A stretch of DNA of 64,000 bases from Bradyrhizobium sp. CB1717 (GCF_029714325.1 NZ_CP121666.1:5642001-5706000), one strand, 5' to 3'; shown: positions 1 through 9,844, counted from the first letter of the stretch. The notes: generated from the sequence alone by a model not told the origin. Numbers and translations are program-made.

Positions 1-1437
1 GTGCAGGATGCAGCCTATAGCACCATGCTGCGCGGTCGACGCCAGCAGATCCATGCTCGCGTTGCGACGACGTTAGAGAGCGAGTTCCCTAAAATCGTGG
101 CCGCTCAGCCCCAACTCATGGCCCACCATTGTACGGAGGCCGGTTTCAACGAGAAGGCGGTCGGCTACCGGCTCAAAGCGGGCCAGCAGGCGGTCGCGCG
201 ATCGGCGATGACGGAAGCGGTGGCGCAGTTGCAGAAGGGGCTCGAATTGCTGGCGAACATGCCCGAGGAGTCGCGGCCCGCACAGCACGAGCTCGACCTT
301 GAGATTGCCCTCGGGCGGGCCCTGATGGCGGCCCGAGGGTATTCGGCGCCGGCGGTAGCCGATACCCTTGTCAGGGCGCGGGCGCTCGCTGAGCGGTTCG
401 ATCGACCGGACCGTCTCGCTCCGCTGCTCTATTTCCAATGGGGTTTCCATTCGGTTCGTGCCGAGCACGACCTGGCGGTGTCCCTTGCCGAGCAGATGGA
501 GAAATTGGGCGAGACAAGAAAAGATCAAGCCACTCTGCTGCTGGGTCACTATATCCACGGCGCCAGTTGCCACTATCGCGGGGAGTTTGTGACAGCGCGC
601 GGCCTTCTCGAGCTGTGTGATGGCTTGAGAGATCCGGCCGCTCGCGCGATTTGCGCCGCCATAGCGGTGGCCGATCCGCGCGCGGCGAGCCGGGGTCACC
701 TGGCGGTGACGTTGGCGCTTCTGGGCGATATCGATCAGGGACGCGCGCGCGCCAACGAGGCGTTGTTAGAAGCCCGTTTGCTCGACCATCCGTTCACGGT
801 GGCCTTTGTGTTGAGCAAGGTGTGTGCAGTGGAGGCGGCGGCCGGCATGTCGCATGACACATTACGGCATGCAGAAGAACTGGTGGCTCTCTCGAACGAG
901 CATGGCTTTCCGCTCTGGTTGGGCCTCGGACTTCTCCAACATGGTCGCTCATTGACTGCCGTTGGACAGGCGCAGGACGGTCTCGCCTTGCTCGCGAAAG
1001 GGCTCTCGGTGCTTCGTGGTGCCGGAGCTGTGGTGCACACGCCGCGTGCGCTCTGCTTTCTCGCCGAGGCTCACGCCAAGGTCGGGCATCTTCAGGAGGA
1101 ACAGAAATGTCTCGTCGAGGCTGCGCAGCTCATCGAGACGACTCAAGAGCGGTCCGGTGAGGCCGAGTTGCATCGACTTCGAGGCGACATGATGAATGCG
1201 CGAGGCGACCAGGCAGCGGCAGAGCAGAATTATCATCGAGCCCTCGCTGTGGCGGAGCGCCAGAGCGCGAAGACGTTAGGGCTGCGCGCTGCGACCAGCC
1301 TCGCTTGCCTGTGGCGTGACCAAGGCAAATGCGCGGAAGCTCATGATCTCCTCGTGCTGCGATATCGCTCGTTCACCGAAGGCTTCGACACGCCGGTCCT
1401 GAGGGACGCCAGGGCGGTGCTCGAACAGCTGACCTGA
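1..1437 (+). CDS. C-terminal part of a TPR-containing ATPase/adenylate-cyclase-type regulator (5' truncated by window)
   Basis: The reading frame is open from base 1 and stops at TGA 1435-1437, so the true N-terminus lies outside the window. The first 40 residues (RGRRQQIHARVATTLE and following) are the typical exit of the AAA/STAND ATPase module of large class III adenylate cyclase or winged-helix regulators. The rest (about residues 45-475) is Ala/Leu-rich tandem helical repeat of TPR type, for example AEQNYHRALAVAERQ near the C-terminus. In this family the N-terminal output domain is either a cyclase or an OmpR-type DNA-binding domain; which one cannot be seen here. The GTG at base 1 is probably an internal Val codon rather than the start. 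Family assignment is good; function beyond signalling is inference. Confidence 0.75.
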   Translation: MQDAAYSTMLRGRRQQIHARVATTLESEFPKIVAAQPQLMAHHCTEAGFNEKAVGYRLKAGQQAVARSAMTEAVAQLQKGLELLANMPEESRPAQHELDLEIALGRALMAARGYSAPAVADTLVRARALAERFDRPDRLAPLLYFQWGFHSVRAEHDLAVSLAEQMEKLGETRKDQATLLLGHYIHGASCHYRGEFVTARGLLELCDGLRDPAARAICAAIAVADPRAASRGHLAVTLALLGDIDQGRARANEALLEARLLDHPFTVAFVLSKVCAVEAAAGMSHDTLRHAEELVALSNEHGFPLWLGLGLLQHGRSLTAVGQAQDGLALLAKGLSVLRGAGAVVHTPRALCFLAEAHAKVGHLQEEQKCLVEAAQLIETTQERSGEAELHRLRGDMMNARGDQAAAEQNYHRALAVAERQSAKTLGLRAATSLACLWRDQGKCAEAHDLLVLRYRSFTEGFDTPVLRDARAVLEQLT

Positions 1438-1612
1438 GTCAGTTCATGTCTTTCGTCACGGGATAGGTGCTTTGCCTGCACTCCAAGGCTTGCCGGGCTC
1501 TGGTCCGTGATCTCATGAAGCGTCATCCGCGGCGCGTCGCCGGCAACGCTAAGTGTAAGGATCGGATGCGAATGCCACCCCATGCGCTCCATGCTGTCGG
1601 AATTACCGTTTC

Positions 1613-1713
1613 GGGTCAAAGGCTGCCTAGGCAGCTTTCATGCCCTTGTTCGGGTCACCTTCAACAAGCAGACGTCGCGGGCGCCCTGAGCTGAGGTCAG
1701 CCACGGGCCATAA
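1613..1713 (+). repeat. Direct repeat, copy 1, flanking the GAF histidine kinase
   Basis: A 101-bp segment that starts GGGTCAAAGGCTGCC and ends CCACGGGCCATAA. The same start and end words occur at exactly the same spacing at 3876-3976, on the other side of the kinase gene. The interior is diverged. The intergenic stretch 1438-1717 holds nothing else I can identify. Confidence 0.6.
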
Positions 1714-1717
1714 GCGG

Positions 1718-3763
1718 TCATTCGGACCTCGGGCGGGTGGCAATGCCGTTGTCGCGCGGCAGCGTAATGATGAACTCGGTAAAGACGCCAGGCTCAGTCT
1801 CGACGTCGATCCGGCCCCCGTGCTGCTTGACGATGATGTCATGGGTCATCGAGAGTCCGAGCCCCGTTCCTTCCCCTGTCGGCTTTGTGGTGAAGAAAGG
1901 ATTGAACATCTTTTCGCGTACTTCAGGCAGGATGCCGGTGCCGTTGTCGCGAATACGGATTTCGACTGTCGTGCCAAGGTTCCTCGTGGAAGCGCTGAGA
2001 ACTGGTTCAAAGCTCTCGTCGCCCGTCTCGACCTTGCGCCTAGTCGCGGCATAGAAGCCGTTGGAAATTAGGTTGAGCAGCGCCCGTGTGATCTCCTGCG
2101 GATACAGCTCGACCGCTCCAGCGCGCGGGTCCAGGTTCTGCCGCAGCGTGATGGTGAAGCCTGACTTCTCTGCTCGCGCGCCGTGATAGGCGAGATTGAG
2201 GCTGTCCTCGACGATTGCATTGATATCGGCAGTCCGCTGCTCGCCGCTTCCCTCGCGCGAATGCAGCAGCATGTTCTTGACAATGGAGTCTGCGCGCTGG
2301 CCATGCTGCACCACCTTCTGCAGGTTTTCCTGCAGCAATCTGGTCAACTCATCGACCTCCTCCTGCATCTTGTCAGTCAGCGCGGCGCGTTTGAGCAGAT
2401 CGTTCAGCTCGTCGGTCAGTTCCGCCGACAGCGCCGAGAAATTGTTGACGAAGTTGAGCGGGTTCTTGATCTCATGCGCGATGCCGGCGGTGAGCTGGCC
2501 GAGCGAAGCGAGTTTTTCTGTCTGCACCAGGCGATCCTGCGCGGTACGGAGGTCCTCGAGGGATTGCGACAGCTCTCGCGTGCGCATGCGTAGTTCGTTG
2601 AGCAACCGGGCATTCTCGATAGCGATCACCGCTTGTGCCGCGAAATTTTTCAGCAACTCGACCTGCTTGTCGCTGAACTCTTGCACCTCCTTGCGGTAGA
2701 CGGCAAAGGCGCCGACAAGCTCGCTCTCCTTGAGCATCGGCACAATCAGAACGGTGCGGGCTGCGGCGACCTTGTAGATCAGATCGTCGGGATGCTCTGT
2801 CGCAATATCGGCAATGTGAACCAGCGCCTTGGTCTCGACGAGGCGCCGCAGCGAAGGCGCCCCATCAAACGGCGCGATGAAATGTGGCGGCGTTTCCTGG
2901 TCGGGCGCATACAATTGCGGCACGTTTTGCGCGGCCATTCGCGCCACCCGCCGCAACCTGTCGCCTTCGTACAGGAGCAGCGTCCCAAAACTGGCGCGGC
3001 AGATGCGCACGGCATTTTCCAGCATGGCCTCGAACACCGGCCCAAGGTCGCCAGGCGAACTGGATATGACTTGCAGCACTTCAGCCGTCGCGGTCTGCCG
3101 CTCCAGCGCCTCCTGCGTCTCGTTGAACAGGCGCACGTTCTCGATGGCGATCACCGCCTGATCGGCGAAGGTCTGCAGCAGTTGCACGTGATGAGGGGCA
3201 AATGCGCCCGGGGTAGCACGCGTGACGCCAATTGTGCCGATCGCCTGGCCGCCGCTCATCAGAGGTGCAAGCAGCAGGCTCCGACAGCCCCGCGCGCGCG
3301 AAATCTGCTTGGCTTCTTCATCCGGTGCCGCTTCGGTGTCCGCGATCTGGACCGGCTCGCCGCGCGCCGCCAACGCAAAAGGTCGATAGGTAGCCGTCGA
3401 TGTCGGGAACCTTGACGTCAGGACGGCGTCGGCATCCGGATTGGTTGGCGTAAAGGCTGCAAGGTGCACCATGCCGTCGATGAAGCGCAGCACCGCAGTC
3501 GAGAAGCCGCCGATCAGACGATTTGCGCTAGCCGCAATGGCCTCGAATACCGGCTGCACCTCGGATGGCGAACTCGCGATGACCTTCAATATCTCGGCCG
3601 TAGCCGCTTGCTGCTCGCGGGCCTCCTGCAACTCTTTGGTCACATCGGAGATCGGAGAAATGCGGCGCCTATTTTCAATGGGCTTTTTGCGGCCGCCCAT
3701 AGAGTTCGCCTTGCGGGTTTTCGCCGCGGCCCTCTTGCCTCTCGTTTTTGATGGCCGCGCCAA
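1718..3763 (-). CDS. Double-GAF sensor histidine kinase
   Basis: 681 residues. A basic N-terminal tail (residues 1-35) and a short coiled stretch precede two GAF domains (about 55-215 and 230-390), each introduced by a QTATAEVLQVISSSP-like linker. A coiled linker then leads to a HisKA domain whose H-box reads LTAGIAHEIKNPLNF (phospho-His about residue 430) and an HATPase domain with DNGTGI, FFTTKPTGEGTGLGLS and a C-terminal THDII segment. There is no membrane segment, so it should be a soluble sensor. The start is TTG at 3763 behind a G-rich Shine-Dalgarno stretch; an ATG at 3700 is an alternative. No receiver gene is adjacent. The ligand is unknown. Confidence 0.9.
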   Translation of the reverse strand: MARPSKTRGKRAAAKTRKANSMGGRKKPIENRRRISPISDVTKELQEAREQQAATAEILKVIASSPSEVQPVFEAIAASANRLIGGFSTAVLRFIDGMVHLAAFTPTNPDADAVLTSRFPTSTATYRPFALAARGEPVQIADTEAAPDEEAKQISRARGCRSLLLAPLMSGGQAIGTIGVTRATPGAFAPHHVQLLQTFADQAVIAIENVRLFNETQEALERQTATAEVLQVISSSPGDLGPVFEAMLENAVRICRASFGTLLLYEGDRLRRVARMAAQNVPQLYAPDQETPPHFIAPFDGAPSLRRLVETKALVHIADIATEHPDDLIYKVAAARTVLIVPMLKESELVGAFAVYRKEVQEFSDKQVELLKNFAAQAVIAIENARLLNELRMRTRELSQSLEDLRTAQDRLVQTEKLASLGQLTAGIAHEIKNPLNFVNNFSALSAELTDELNDLLKRAALTDKMQEEVDELTRLLQENLQKVVQHGQRADSIVKNMLLHSREGSGEQRTADINAIVEDSLNLAYHGARAEKSGFTITLRQNLDPRAGAVELYPQEITRALLNLISNGFYAATRRKVETGDESFEPVLSASTRNLGTTVEIRIRDNGTGILPEVREKMFNPFFTTKPTGEGTGLGLSMTHDIIVKQHGGRIDVETEPGVFTEFIITLPRDNGIATRPRSE

Positions 3764-3875
3764 ATCTTCCCCCCTGGGGTCAGGAGGCGCATCTTATCGG
3801 GTCAGGCCACAATTCTGGAAGGGCAGGTATAGCCAGAATTACCCCTTGCCAAACGGCCAGGCCGATGTCGGCTCT

Positions 3876-3976
3876 GGGTCAAAGGCTGCCCTGGGAAGTC
3901 TGCATGACGCTATTCTGCTCACCTCTCGGAAGCGAGAGTGCGACGCCCACAGCGGCGGTCAACCACGGGCCATAAC
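3876..3976 (+). repeat. Direct repeat, copy 2, flanking the GAF histidine kinase
   Basis: Second copy of the element at 1613-1713: the same first 15 bases, the same last 13 bases and identical overall length. In translation it gives MSALGQ-like peptides, a well-known false ORF of Rhizobiales intergenic repeats. The 3764-4121 gap contains no gene that I can support. Confidence 0.6.
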
Positions 3977-4121
3977 CGGACTTGTCTCCAACCGCGCGTC
4001 GCGATTCTGGCAAACGCCGGCCCCGGGGACAAGCCACGATCATGGCTGGCAGCCAGGATTGCGGAAGCGTTCTCTTTTGCCCGCCGTCGGTGTTTGATTG
4101 CGACCGGCGGGAGGACGGGCG

Positions 4122-4943
4122 ATGCGGGGATCCCTCGGTGAGAAGATCAACCAGGGCGGCACGGCGGACATCCACGCCTGGGCGCCGGGTCAGGTCGTAA
4201 AACTGTTCAGGGAAGGTTTCCCCCCGCGGCTCGGCCAGCGAGAGGCGCGGATGACCCAGGCAGTCTTTGCCGCCGGCATGCCTGCGCCGGAGGTGTTCGG
4301 CGAGGTGACGCTCGACGGACGCTTCGGCATCGTGCTCGCCCGCCTGGACGGACCGACACTGCTGCAAGTCACGCGCAGCGGCACCGTGACTTTCGCTCAG
4401 GCGGGTGCAGTCCTTGCGTCCCTCGGCCTGTGCGTTCACAGGATGCCGCCGCCGCCGGAGGCCTTCCATCTACGCGGCTGGATGGACCGCGCCTTCAGGC
4501 GCTCGGGCGACATCGTGCCTGAGCACATCGCCTCCGGCATCCTCGCGCTGATCGACCGCCTGCAGCAGCCGGGGGACGGGCTGTGCCATGGCGACATCCA
4601 TCCTAACAACGTGATCATGACGGCGGACGGTCCGCGGCTGATCGACTGGACCTTTGCGATCCGCGCGCCTGCGGCCCTCGATCATGGGCTCACTCACATC
4701 GGCCTGACCGAGTTTGCCCTCGACGTCACCGACAATCCGCAGCGGCCGCTTGCGGTCAATGCAGCCGCGCAATCCGAATACGCGCGGCTGTCCGGCAAGC
4801 CGGTCGCAGCGCTGAGGCAAGCGATGGAGCCCTGGCTGCCGATCGCGATCGTCCGCTATTTCCTGATTATGGGCGGGCCGACGAGCGAGCGATGGCGGCG
4901 GATGATGCAGCGAGCCGAAGCGACCCTGCGCTCGCAGGACTGA
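4122..4943 (+). CDS. APH/choline-kinase-fold phosphotransferase
   Basis: 273 residues from ATG 4122, which has a GGAGG ribosome site about eight bases upstream; an in-frame TTG at 4098 has no such support. The small-lobe segment QGGTADIHAW leads to VVKLF, carrying the ATP-binding Lys. The catalytic loop LCHGDIHPNNVIM carries the Brenner-type HxDxxxxN signature, and LIDWTF replaces the kinase DFG. These features define the aminoglycoside/choline/homoserine kinase superfamily. The substrate cannot be told from sequence, so resistance should not be assumed. It stands alone, transcribed divergently from the kinase at 1718-3763. Confidence 0.85.
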   Translation: MRGSLGEKINQGGTADIHAWAPGQVVKLFREGFPPRLGQREARMTQAVFAAGMPAPEVFGEVTLDGRFGIVLARLDGPTLLQVTRSGTVTFAQAGAVLASLGLCVHRMPPPPEAFHLRGWMDRAFRRSGDIVPEHIASGILALIDRLQQPGDGLCHGDIHPNNVIMTADGPRLIDWTFAIRAPAALDHGLTHIGLTEFALDVTDNPQRPLAVNAAAQSEYARLSGKPVAALRQAMEPWLPIAIVRYFLIMGGPTSERWRRMMQRAEATLRSQD

Positions 4944-5272
4944 ACCCTGCATCTGCGCGCGCGGCCGTCGATGCGGCTGCCCGGCGTCGGCTTCGGGGCA
5001 GACGGCATCAGACTCCAAGACAGGGCCGTCTATCTCGAAGTCGGCTCGCGCGCGCCTGGCGATCTCACGACATGCTCGGACATCGACATGATGAGCGCCA
5101 ATTCCGACGGCTGCTTCGTGCACAAGGCCGGCACGCCCTATCCGGGCCAGGCCGGTTAGCTATGAACGTGACTGGTGACCACGTCCGCTTTGCTCCCATG
5201 GCAACCGGGTTCGTGCGGCAGTGCAGTATGTCGCGATGGGCCATTTCCGGACTCGCGGCGCAACTATGCGCA
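4944..5272. other. Intergenic, no supported gene
   Basis: Both strands were inspected. A 62-codon frame at 4971-5159 lacks a ribosome site and recognisable composition. Around 5175-5200 there is a CGTCCGCTTTGCTCCC word belonging to a dispersed noncoding repeat family of this genus. Confidence 0.5.
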
Positions 5273-6243
5273 CTATTCGATCAGCTCATCGGCTCGGGCG
5301 AGCAAACTCAATGGGAGTTCGAGGCCCAGTTCTTTGGCTGCGTTGGCGTTAAGGACCAATTCGACCTTCGTGATTTGCTGCACGGGCAACTCGGCGGGCC
5401 GCTCGCCTCGCAAAATGCGACCAGCATAGGTTCCGATAAACCGATAGCCCTCGGCGAAATTTGGCCCGTAGCTGGCCAGCCCGCCAGCCGCCGCGTATTC
5501 TCGAAACGGATATATAGCTGGGATCCGATACTTCGCGGCCAAGGCGACAACGGCGGCAGCATTGTTGTTGAAGACGGCATCGCCAGGCACATAAAGCGCG
5601 CGGCAGTCGTCTCGAACCATTGCCTCGACGCGGCCGCGAACTCATCACGGCTGTTCGCAACCTGGATGATCGTTCGAACGCCTAGGCGATCCGCCGCATC
5701 CGACAGCTCCGTCGTTATGCCGGGAATGGACGAACTGATCAAAATCGCGACGACATTTGCCGTCGGAGCGATCTCGTGCAGCAGCTCCAGCCGCTTCGTA
5801 CTGAGCGTTTGGCCGAGGATAAAAATGCCTGTGGCGTTACCACCGGGACGATTGAGACTGCTGACGAAGCCGTTCGCGACGGGGTCAACGCCAGTGAGAA
5901 ACACAATCGGAACCGATTTTGTTACGGCGAGTGCGGCCGCCGTGGAGGGGGTTGTGAGCGCCACGATAGCGGCGACATTGCGCGCGACCAGATCGGCGGC
6001 AAGCTCGCGAAGCCTCTCTGCCTGGTAGTCCGCAGCACGAAGCTCCAAATCGAAATCGCGTCCCTCGACATAGCCGGTTTCGGCTAGCCCGCCGCGCACC
6101 CATTCGAACGTCTTGCGGCCATTTTCGAGCGAGCCCAACGCGAGACAGCCGATCACCGGGTTTCTCGGCTTCTGCGCCTTCGCGGACTGCGGGAGCACTG
6201 CCATTGTGGCAGACAGCCCCAGACAAAACTCTCGCCGCCTCAT
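5273..6243 (-). pseudogene. ABC transporter substrate-binding protein (DUF534 type), frameshifted
   Basis: The N-terminal frame (6243 down to about 5630) begins MRRREFCLGLSAT with a Tat/Sec-like export signal ending SAKAQ. It continues as a periplasmic-binding protein of the DUF534 (tryptophan/tyrosine-type) family, with GCLALGS, AADLVARNVAAIVA and VDPVANGFV. Near 5630 the homology jumps to another frame, which runs VEAMVRDDCRALYVPG through REYAAAGGLASYGP to a typical ending SLLARADELIE with stop at 5273. Restoring one base in the GCGGCCGCG stretch joins both halves. No permease or ATPase gene is adjacent, as is usual for the solitary members. A sequencing indel cannot be excluded. Confidence 0.8.
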
Positions 6244-6713
6244 TCGAATACCTCATCGGCGCAGGCAAGAAGCGTTGAAAGGCAAGGTAGCCCAAGCACC
6301 GGTAGACCGCTATGGGTCAATCGCGTCGGTCTGGCCGGAGCCGAGCCACTTCCGGTTCACCCTGACAAGCCGACCTTTTCGGAGACGCGCCATACTTCGC
6401 ATTCGGGCCTAGCGGGTCACAAAGCTGCACCGCCGCACTCCAACTCGATTGACACCGCCGTTTAGTTGCCACCGGCGTTATGACGGACTGCAGCGCGCTA
6501 CAGGTCGAGGCCTGAGCACGACATCGGCCCGCGCGACGCAGCCCGCCGGATAACCAACATACGTGCAGTAGATCACCGCGTGAGCCGGTGCCGGGGAGAG
6601 AGACCTGCGAGCCCCAACAGAGCGCTGGCCGCAATCCCCGCACTTGCGACTGAAAGGAGACTCAAGCAGCCTCTGTGCTGACATTGCGTAAGCGTACGCC
6701 CGCCCGTCTGCTG
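6244..6713. other. Intergenic, no supported gene
   Basis: A 470-bp gap between two minus-strand genes. It contains a stretch near 6320-6400 with words (GAGCCGAGCCACTTCCGG) resembling, in reverse complement, the gap at about 30660-30720. These look like remnants of dispersed rhizobial intergenic repeats. Short frames on both strands lack start signals. Confidence 0.45.
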
Positions 6714-8501
6714 TCAGATCGTCACGCGGCTACCGTCGAAACGCGTGAAGGAGAAGCCGTCGAACGGCTCGCGAAGGGTCGCGCGCTCGTCCCGCAACAT
6801 GCAGATGGCCACTTCCTCACCGATCGCCATTGAGGCGGAGGCGTCGGAACGCCAGTGGATACCCGCCCAATTGCGTCCGAAACCGAAGTTCACGGCGAGC
6901 TTGTTCAACTCTCCGCCGACCGTGAGCGGTGGGCCGTCATAGGGCACGAGCCTTGTCGGGTCAGCCGGATCGGGCTGCACCGGATTGGCGATGACGCGGC
7001 TCTCGTCGAAGAACGCCTTCAATATGGTTGCCGTGACGGCCCCGACGCTCGTGGCCCCGCCGGGATAGGTGGAGTGCAAGGGCGCGCCCTCCGGATAGGT
7101 TTGCGACAACAGATAAGTGCCGTATTTGGCCTTGCTGCGAGCGAGGGCTTCCGATTTCAGGAAATCATCATGCAGCGGGTAGTCGCTCACGCCATTGGCG
7201 AGGCGATGGTGCGCCAGAGCGCCGTAGGCTTCCGGTCTCACAGCCCTGTGCACGAAATACTTCTGCCAATAAGCCGCGCGGACGGAGTTGCTGATCCCCG
7301 TGGCGAGCAGTGCCTGGACGTATTGCAACCCGAAGGTAGCACCCGCAGGGACCTGGGTTTTCGATTTCCGATACGGGTTCGAGGGGTAGGACACGGGCTC
7401 TGCAGGCGGATAGATCCCGGAGTAGCGTTTGTCCGCCCCGCCTCCCGGGGTTGCAAGGAGCAGCGCTGCCGCCCACCCAAGTGCAGGACCCGTGTGGATA
7501 TACTCTGCGAGATCTCGTCCTGTCGTGATGTATCGCGGTGTCGCGTCGAACTGCAACTGGCGTTTCGGTGCGGCGCCGTTCTGGATCGCCAGCCACTCCT
7601 CGTAGTCGGTCAGGAATTCATTGGCGGGCGACACGGTGCGAACTTGGGCACTGATCCACTGCGCGGCATAGGGCGCGTCCCTGAGCAGGAACTGCGAGAT
7701 CAGCGGACCGTCCAAAACGCCTGGAGGCGTGACGGAGCGGCCCTTCGGGTCGCCGGCGTCGAAATAAAGCGCATTGGCGCGGAACAGTGTGCCGGGCGTG
7801 ACCCGCCCACCGGACTTCGGCCCTCGGAAATCGGCAAGCTTGTTGATCTCCTCGGTTGCTACGAGCACGTCCCGATTGGAGGTGTCGTCGCGCAACTCGG
7901 TCAGCGGAACATCACGAAGCAGGGATTGCCAATAGACCTCGACCGCCTCGCCGCCGCGCTCCGCACTTGCAAGAGCCGGTGCCGGGGGTATTCCAATCTG
8001 AGTAGGGTTTATGCCGCTGAGACTGACTGCCAGCGTGCCCAAGGGATTGACCAGCTTGCGAGTGCCGCCGAGCGGGATCTTTTCGAAATCGGCGGGATCG
8101 CCCGACTGGCAGGCGGCATAGAGAGCCTGCCACGCCTCTGGTGTCACTTCGCCGCGTTTGTCGTGCGGCAGGCCACGTGAATCGGAACCGATCTTGTTAC
8201 TGTAGCGCGCCTCGTCGCCATTCGTCGGGTGGGGCGCGATGGGAATTTTCTCGTTGTTGCCCGCACAGACCCCGCGGACTTCGAAGGCCCGTTGTTTGAA
8301 CGCCGCGTCGAGCGGTCGGGCGTCCGCGCTCACGGGCTGCGCCAGCGCCGGGGCGAACCCGGGTATGCTCGGCGGAGACGCAAGCACGGCGGCGCCAACC
8401 GCAATGCCGGTCCCGCCAAGCAGCGAGCGGCGAGTGATCGCGGTCGACGGGCTCGCCGACGCCAGGCAGGATTCAGTTGGAGCGGTGGAATGGTCAGCCA
8501 T
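6714..8501 (-). CDS. Vanadium-dependent haloperoxidase (PAP2-type), Tat-exported
   Basis: 595 residues. A twin-arginine signal (TRRSLLGGTGIAVGAAV, residues 23-39) predicts folded export. The vanadate-binding signature of the haloperoxidase/PAP2 superfamily is present in order: KYFVHRAVRPEAY (about 412-424), PLHSTYPGGATSVGA (about 475-489) and GRNWAGIHWRSDAS (about 538-551). These supply the Lys, Arg, Ser/Gly-His and Arg-x-x-x-x-x-His ligands. Such enzymes oxidise halides with peroxide to give hypohalite; chloride versus bromide specificity is not decidable here. It is divergent from an Asp-nucleophile hydrolase, which might act on halogenated products. Confidence 0.88.
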   Translation of the reverse strand: MADHSTAPTESCLASASPSTAITRRSLLGGTGIAVGAAVLASPPSIPGFAPALAQPVSADARPLDAAFKQRAFEVRGVCAGNNEKIPIAPHPTNGDEARYSNKIGSDSRGLPHDKRGEVTPEAWQALYAACQSGDPADFEKIPLGGTRKLVNPLGTLAVSLSGINPTQIGIPPAPALASAERGGEAVEVYWQSLLRDVPLTELRDDTSNRDVLVATEEINKLADFRGPKSGGRVTPGTLFRANALYFDAGDPKGRSVTPPGVLDGPLISQFLLRDAPYAAQWISAQVRTVSPANEFLTDYEEWLAIQNGAAPKRQLQFDATPRYITTGRDLAEYIHTGPALGWAAALLLATPGGGADKRYSGIYPPAEPVSYPSNPYRKSKTQVPAGATFGLQYVQALLATGISNSVRAAYWQKYFVHRAVRPEAYGALAHHRLANGVSDYPLHDDFLKSEALARSKAKYGTYLLSQTYPEGAPLHSTYPGGATSVGAVTATILKAFFDESRVIANPVQPDPADPTRLVPYDGPPLTVGGELNKLAVNFGFGRNWAGIHWRSDASASMAIGEEVAICMLRDERATLREPFDGFSFTRFDGSRVTI

Positions 8502-8792
8502 GGAGGCCTCCTCCCTCGCGGGAAAGTTTCGGCAGAATTGCGCCGGAGCCGTCCGATCACTTGCATGCTGCAGTCGAAATCATTTCACCGGGAGAACACA
8601 GAGGAGATTGACTCAGATCAATGGTGAGTCGAGCAGACCAATTGTGCACCGGCGGGAACCACCGCCCGCCGTGTCTTTGCACAACGCAGGTGCCCACCGG
8701 AGCAATGACGTCGCCTTTGAGACGCTGCGCGTCTCCGATAAGATGAAGGGCACCCTGCATCGATTGCTCGCCGGCGGGATCGGGAAAGCATC

Positions 8793-9668
8793 ATGTCGAG
8801 GCAAGCTGAACGACCGGAAATCGGGACTATCGCGATCGACGGCGGCCTCACGCTACGCAGGATGCTGGTCCGCAGTGACGCGCCGAAGCGAACCGCGCTT
8901 CTGCTGCATGGCTTTCCCGAGACCGTCCATGCGTGGACAGGCATTTCGCTCGCGCTGGCCGACGACCACGACGTTCACAGCTTCGACTGGCCCGGCTTCG
9001 GTTTCTCGTCGCGTCCGCCGGTCGAACGCTTCGCCTATGCACCCGCAGACTATGCCCGCGTGCTGAAAGGTTATATCGTGGCAGCAGGCATCGATCGCAC
9101 GAAGCTCACGATCTACGCGACCGACATCGGCGCACTGCCGGCCCTGCTCCTGGCACTCGATGAGCCCGATATCGCGAGATGCCTGATCGTCGGCGATTTC
9201 GCGCCTTTCAACCGGCCCGGGCTGATGTGGCAGAACCTGCAGGCCCTGAAGTCGAAGCCGTCATCGGACCATGTCCGTGCCGCGATGAACGCCGGCCGCG
9301 ACGAGATCCTGCAGAACACCTTCTTTCGTGGCCTGCCGAAGGAGGCGCACTACGATATCCCGCAGGCGTTTCGCGACGACGTGGCGAGCGCATGGAGCCG
9401 CGACGGGATGACCGTCGTGGATGCCTTCTACCACTACTACGCCTCGTTCACCCGCGACCAGGACCATTTCGAGGCGAACCTCGCGCGGCTGACGACGCGG
9501 GTGAAGGTGGTGTGGGGCAGCGACGACCTCTACATCACGAAGGACATGGGCGTCGAGCTCGCCGAACGCATTCGCGCGAAGCTGCACGTGCTTGCGGGCG
9601 TCGGCCACTACCCTCACCTCCAGGCTCCCGAACAGACCATCGCGGAAATTCGCGCTGCATCGCGCTGA
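8793..9668 (+). CDS. Alpha/beta hydrolase of haloalkane dehalogenase/epoxide hydrolase type
   Basis: 291 residues from ATG 8793 with a GGGAAAG ribosome site. The oxyanion segment LLLHGFPETVHAW is followed by a DWPGFGFSSRP loop. The nucleophile elbow is YATDIGALPAL, placing Asp rather than Ser at the nucleophile position, as in haloalkane dehalogenases and epoxide hydrolases. The acid is probably in VVWGSDDLYI and the His in GVGHYPHLQAPEQ. There is no signal peptide, so it is cytoplasmic. It is divergent from the haloperoxidase gene across a 291-bp spacer. Fluoroacetate dehalogenase-like or plain esterase activity remain possible. Confidence 0.85.
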   Translation: MSRQAERPEIGTIAIDGGLTLRRMLVRSDAPKRTALLLHGFPETVHAWTGISLALADDHDVHSFDWPGFGFSSRPPVERFAYAPADYARVLKGYIVAAGIDRTKLTIYATDIGALPALLLALDEPDIARCLIVGDFAPFNRPGLMWQNLQALKSKPSSDHVRAAMNAGRDEILQNTFFRGLPKEAHYDIPQAFRDDVASAWSRDGMTVVDAFYHYYASFTRDQDHFEANLARLTTRVKVVWGSDDLYITKDMGVELAERIRAKLHVLAGVGHYPHLQAPEQTIAEIRAASR

Positions 9669-9679
9669 GCGAGGTCAGC

Positions 9680-9844
9680 TCCCGGCAATATGGCCCACGA
9701 GATGATAGGCGCGACAGTGTAGCTGACCAAGTCGCCCAAGACCGGTATGGCTGGACCTGACATCAACCACACGTCCAATCGGACGGTCGGGAAGTAGTAC
9801 CCGGACGCAAGCACAAGGCCCCGGATCGGATAATCCTTCCGCAT
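9680..9844 (-). pseudogene. Fragment of an alpha/beta hydrolase
   Basis: About 55 codons reading RGLVLASGYYFPTVRLDV then SGPAIPVLGDLVSYTVAP match an internal strand-cap region of an alpha/beta hydrolase. Nothing of the catalytic elbow remains upstream or downstream. The preceding bases encode an unrelated hydrophobic peptide (MTAAETVLLIAALLL), so this appears to be a decayed remnant. The flanking gap up to 10043 shows nothing else. Confidence 0.5.

Noticed and set aside
4892..6028. Long plus-strand open frame (378 codons)
   Set aside because: It is antisense to the ABC substrate-binding gene; its peptide is the familiar antisense product of that family and it lacks a start signal.
6855..8180. 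441-codon plus-strand frame
   Set aside because: Antisense to the haloperoxidase, which has all catalytic motifs on the other strand.
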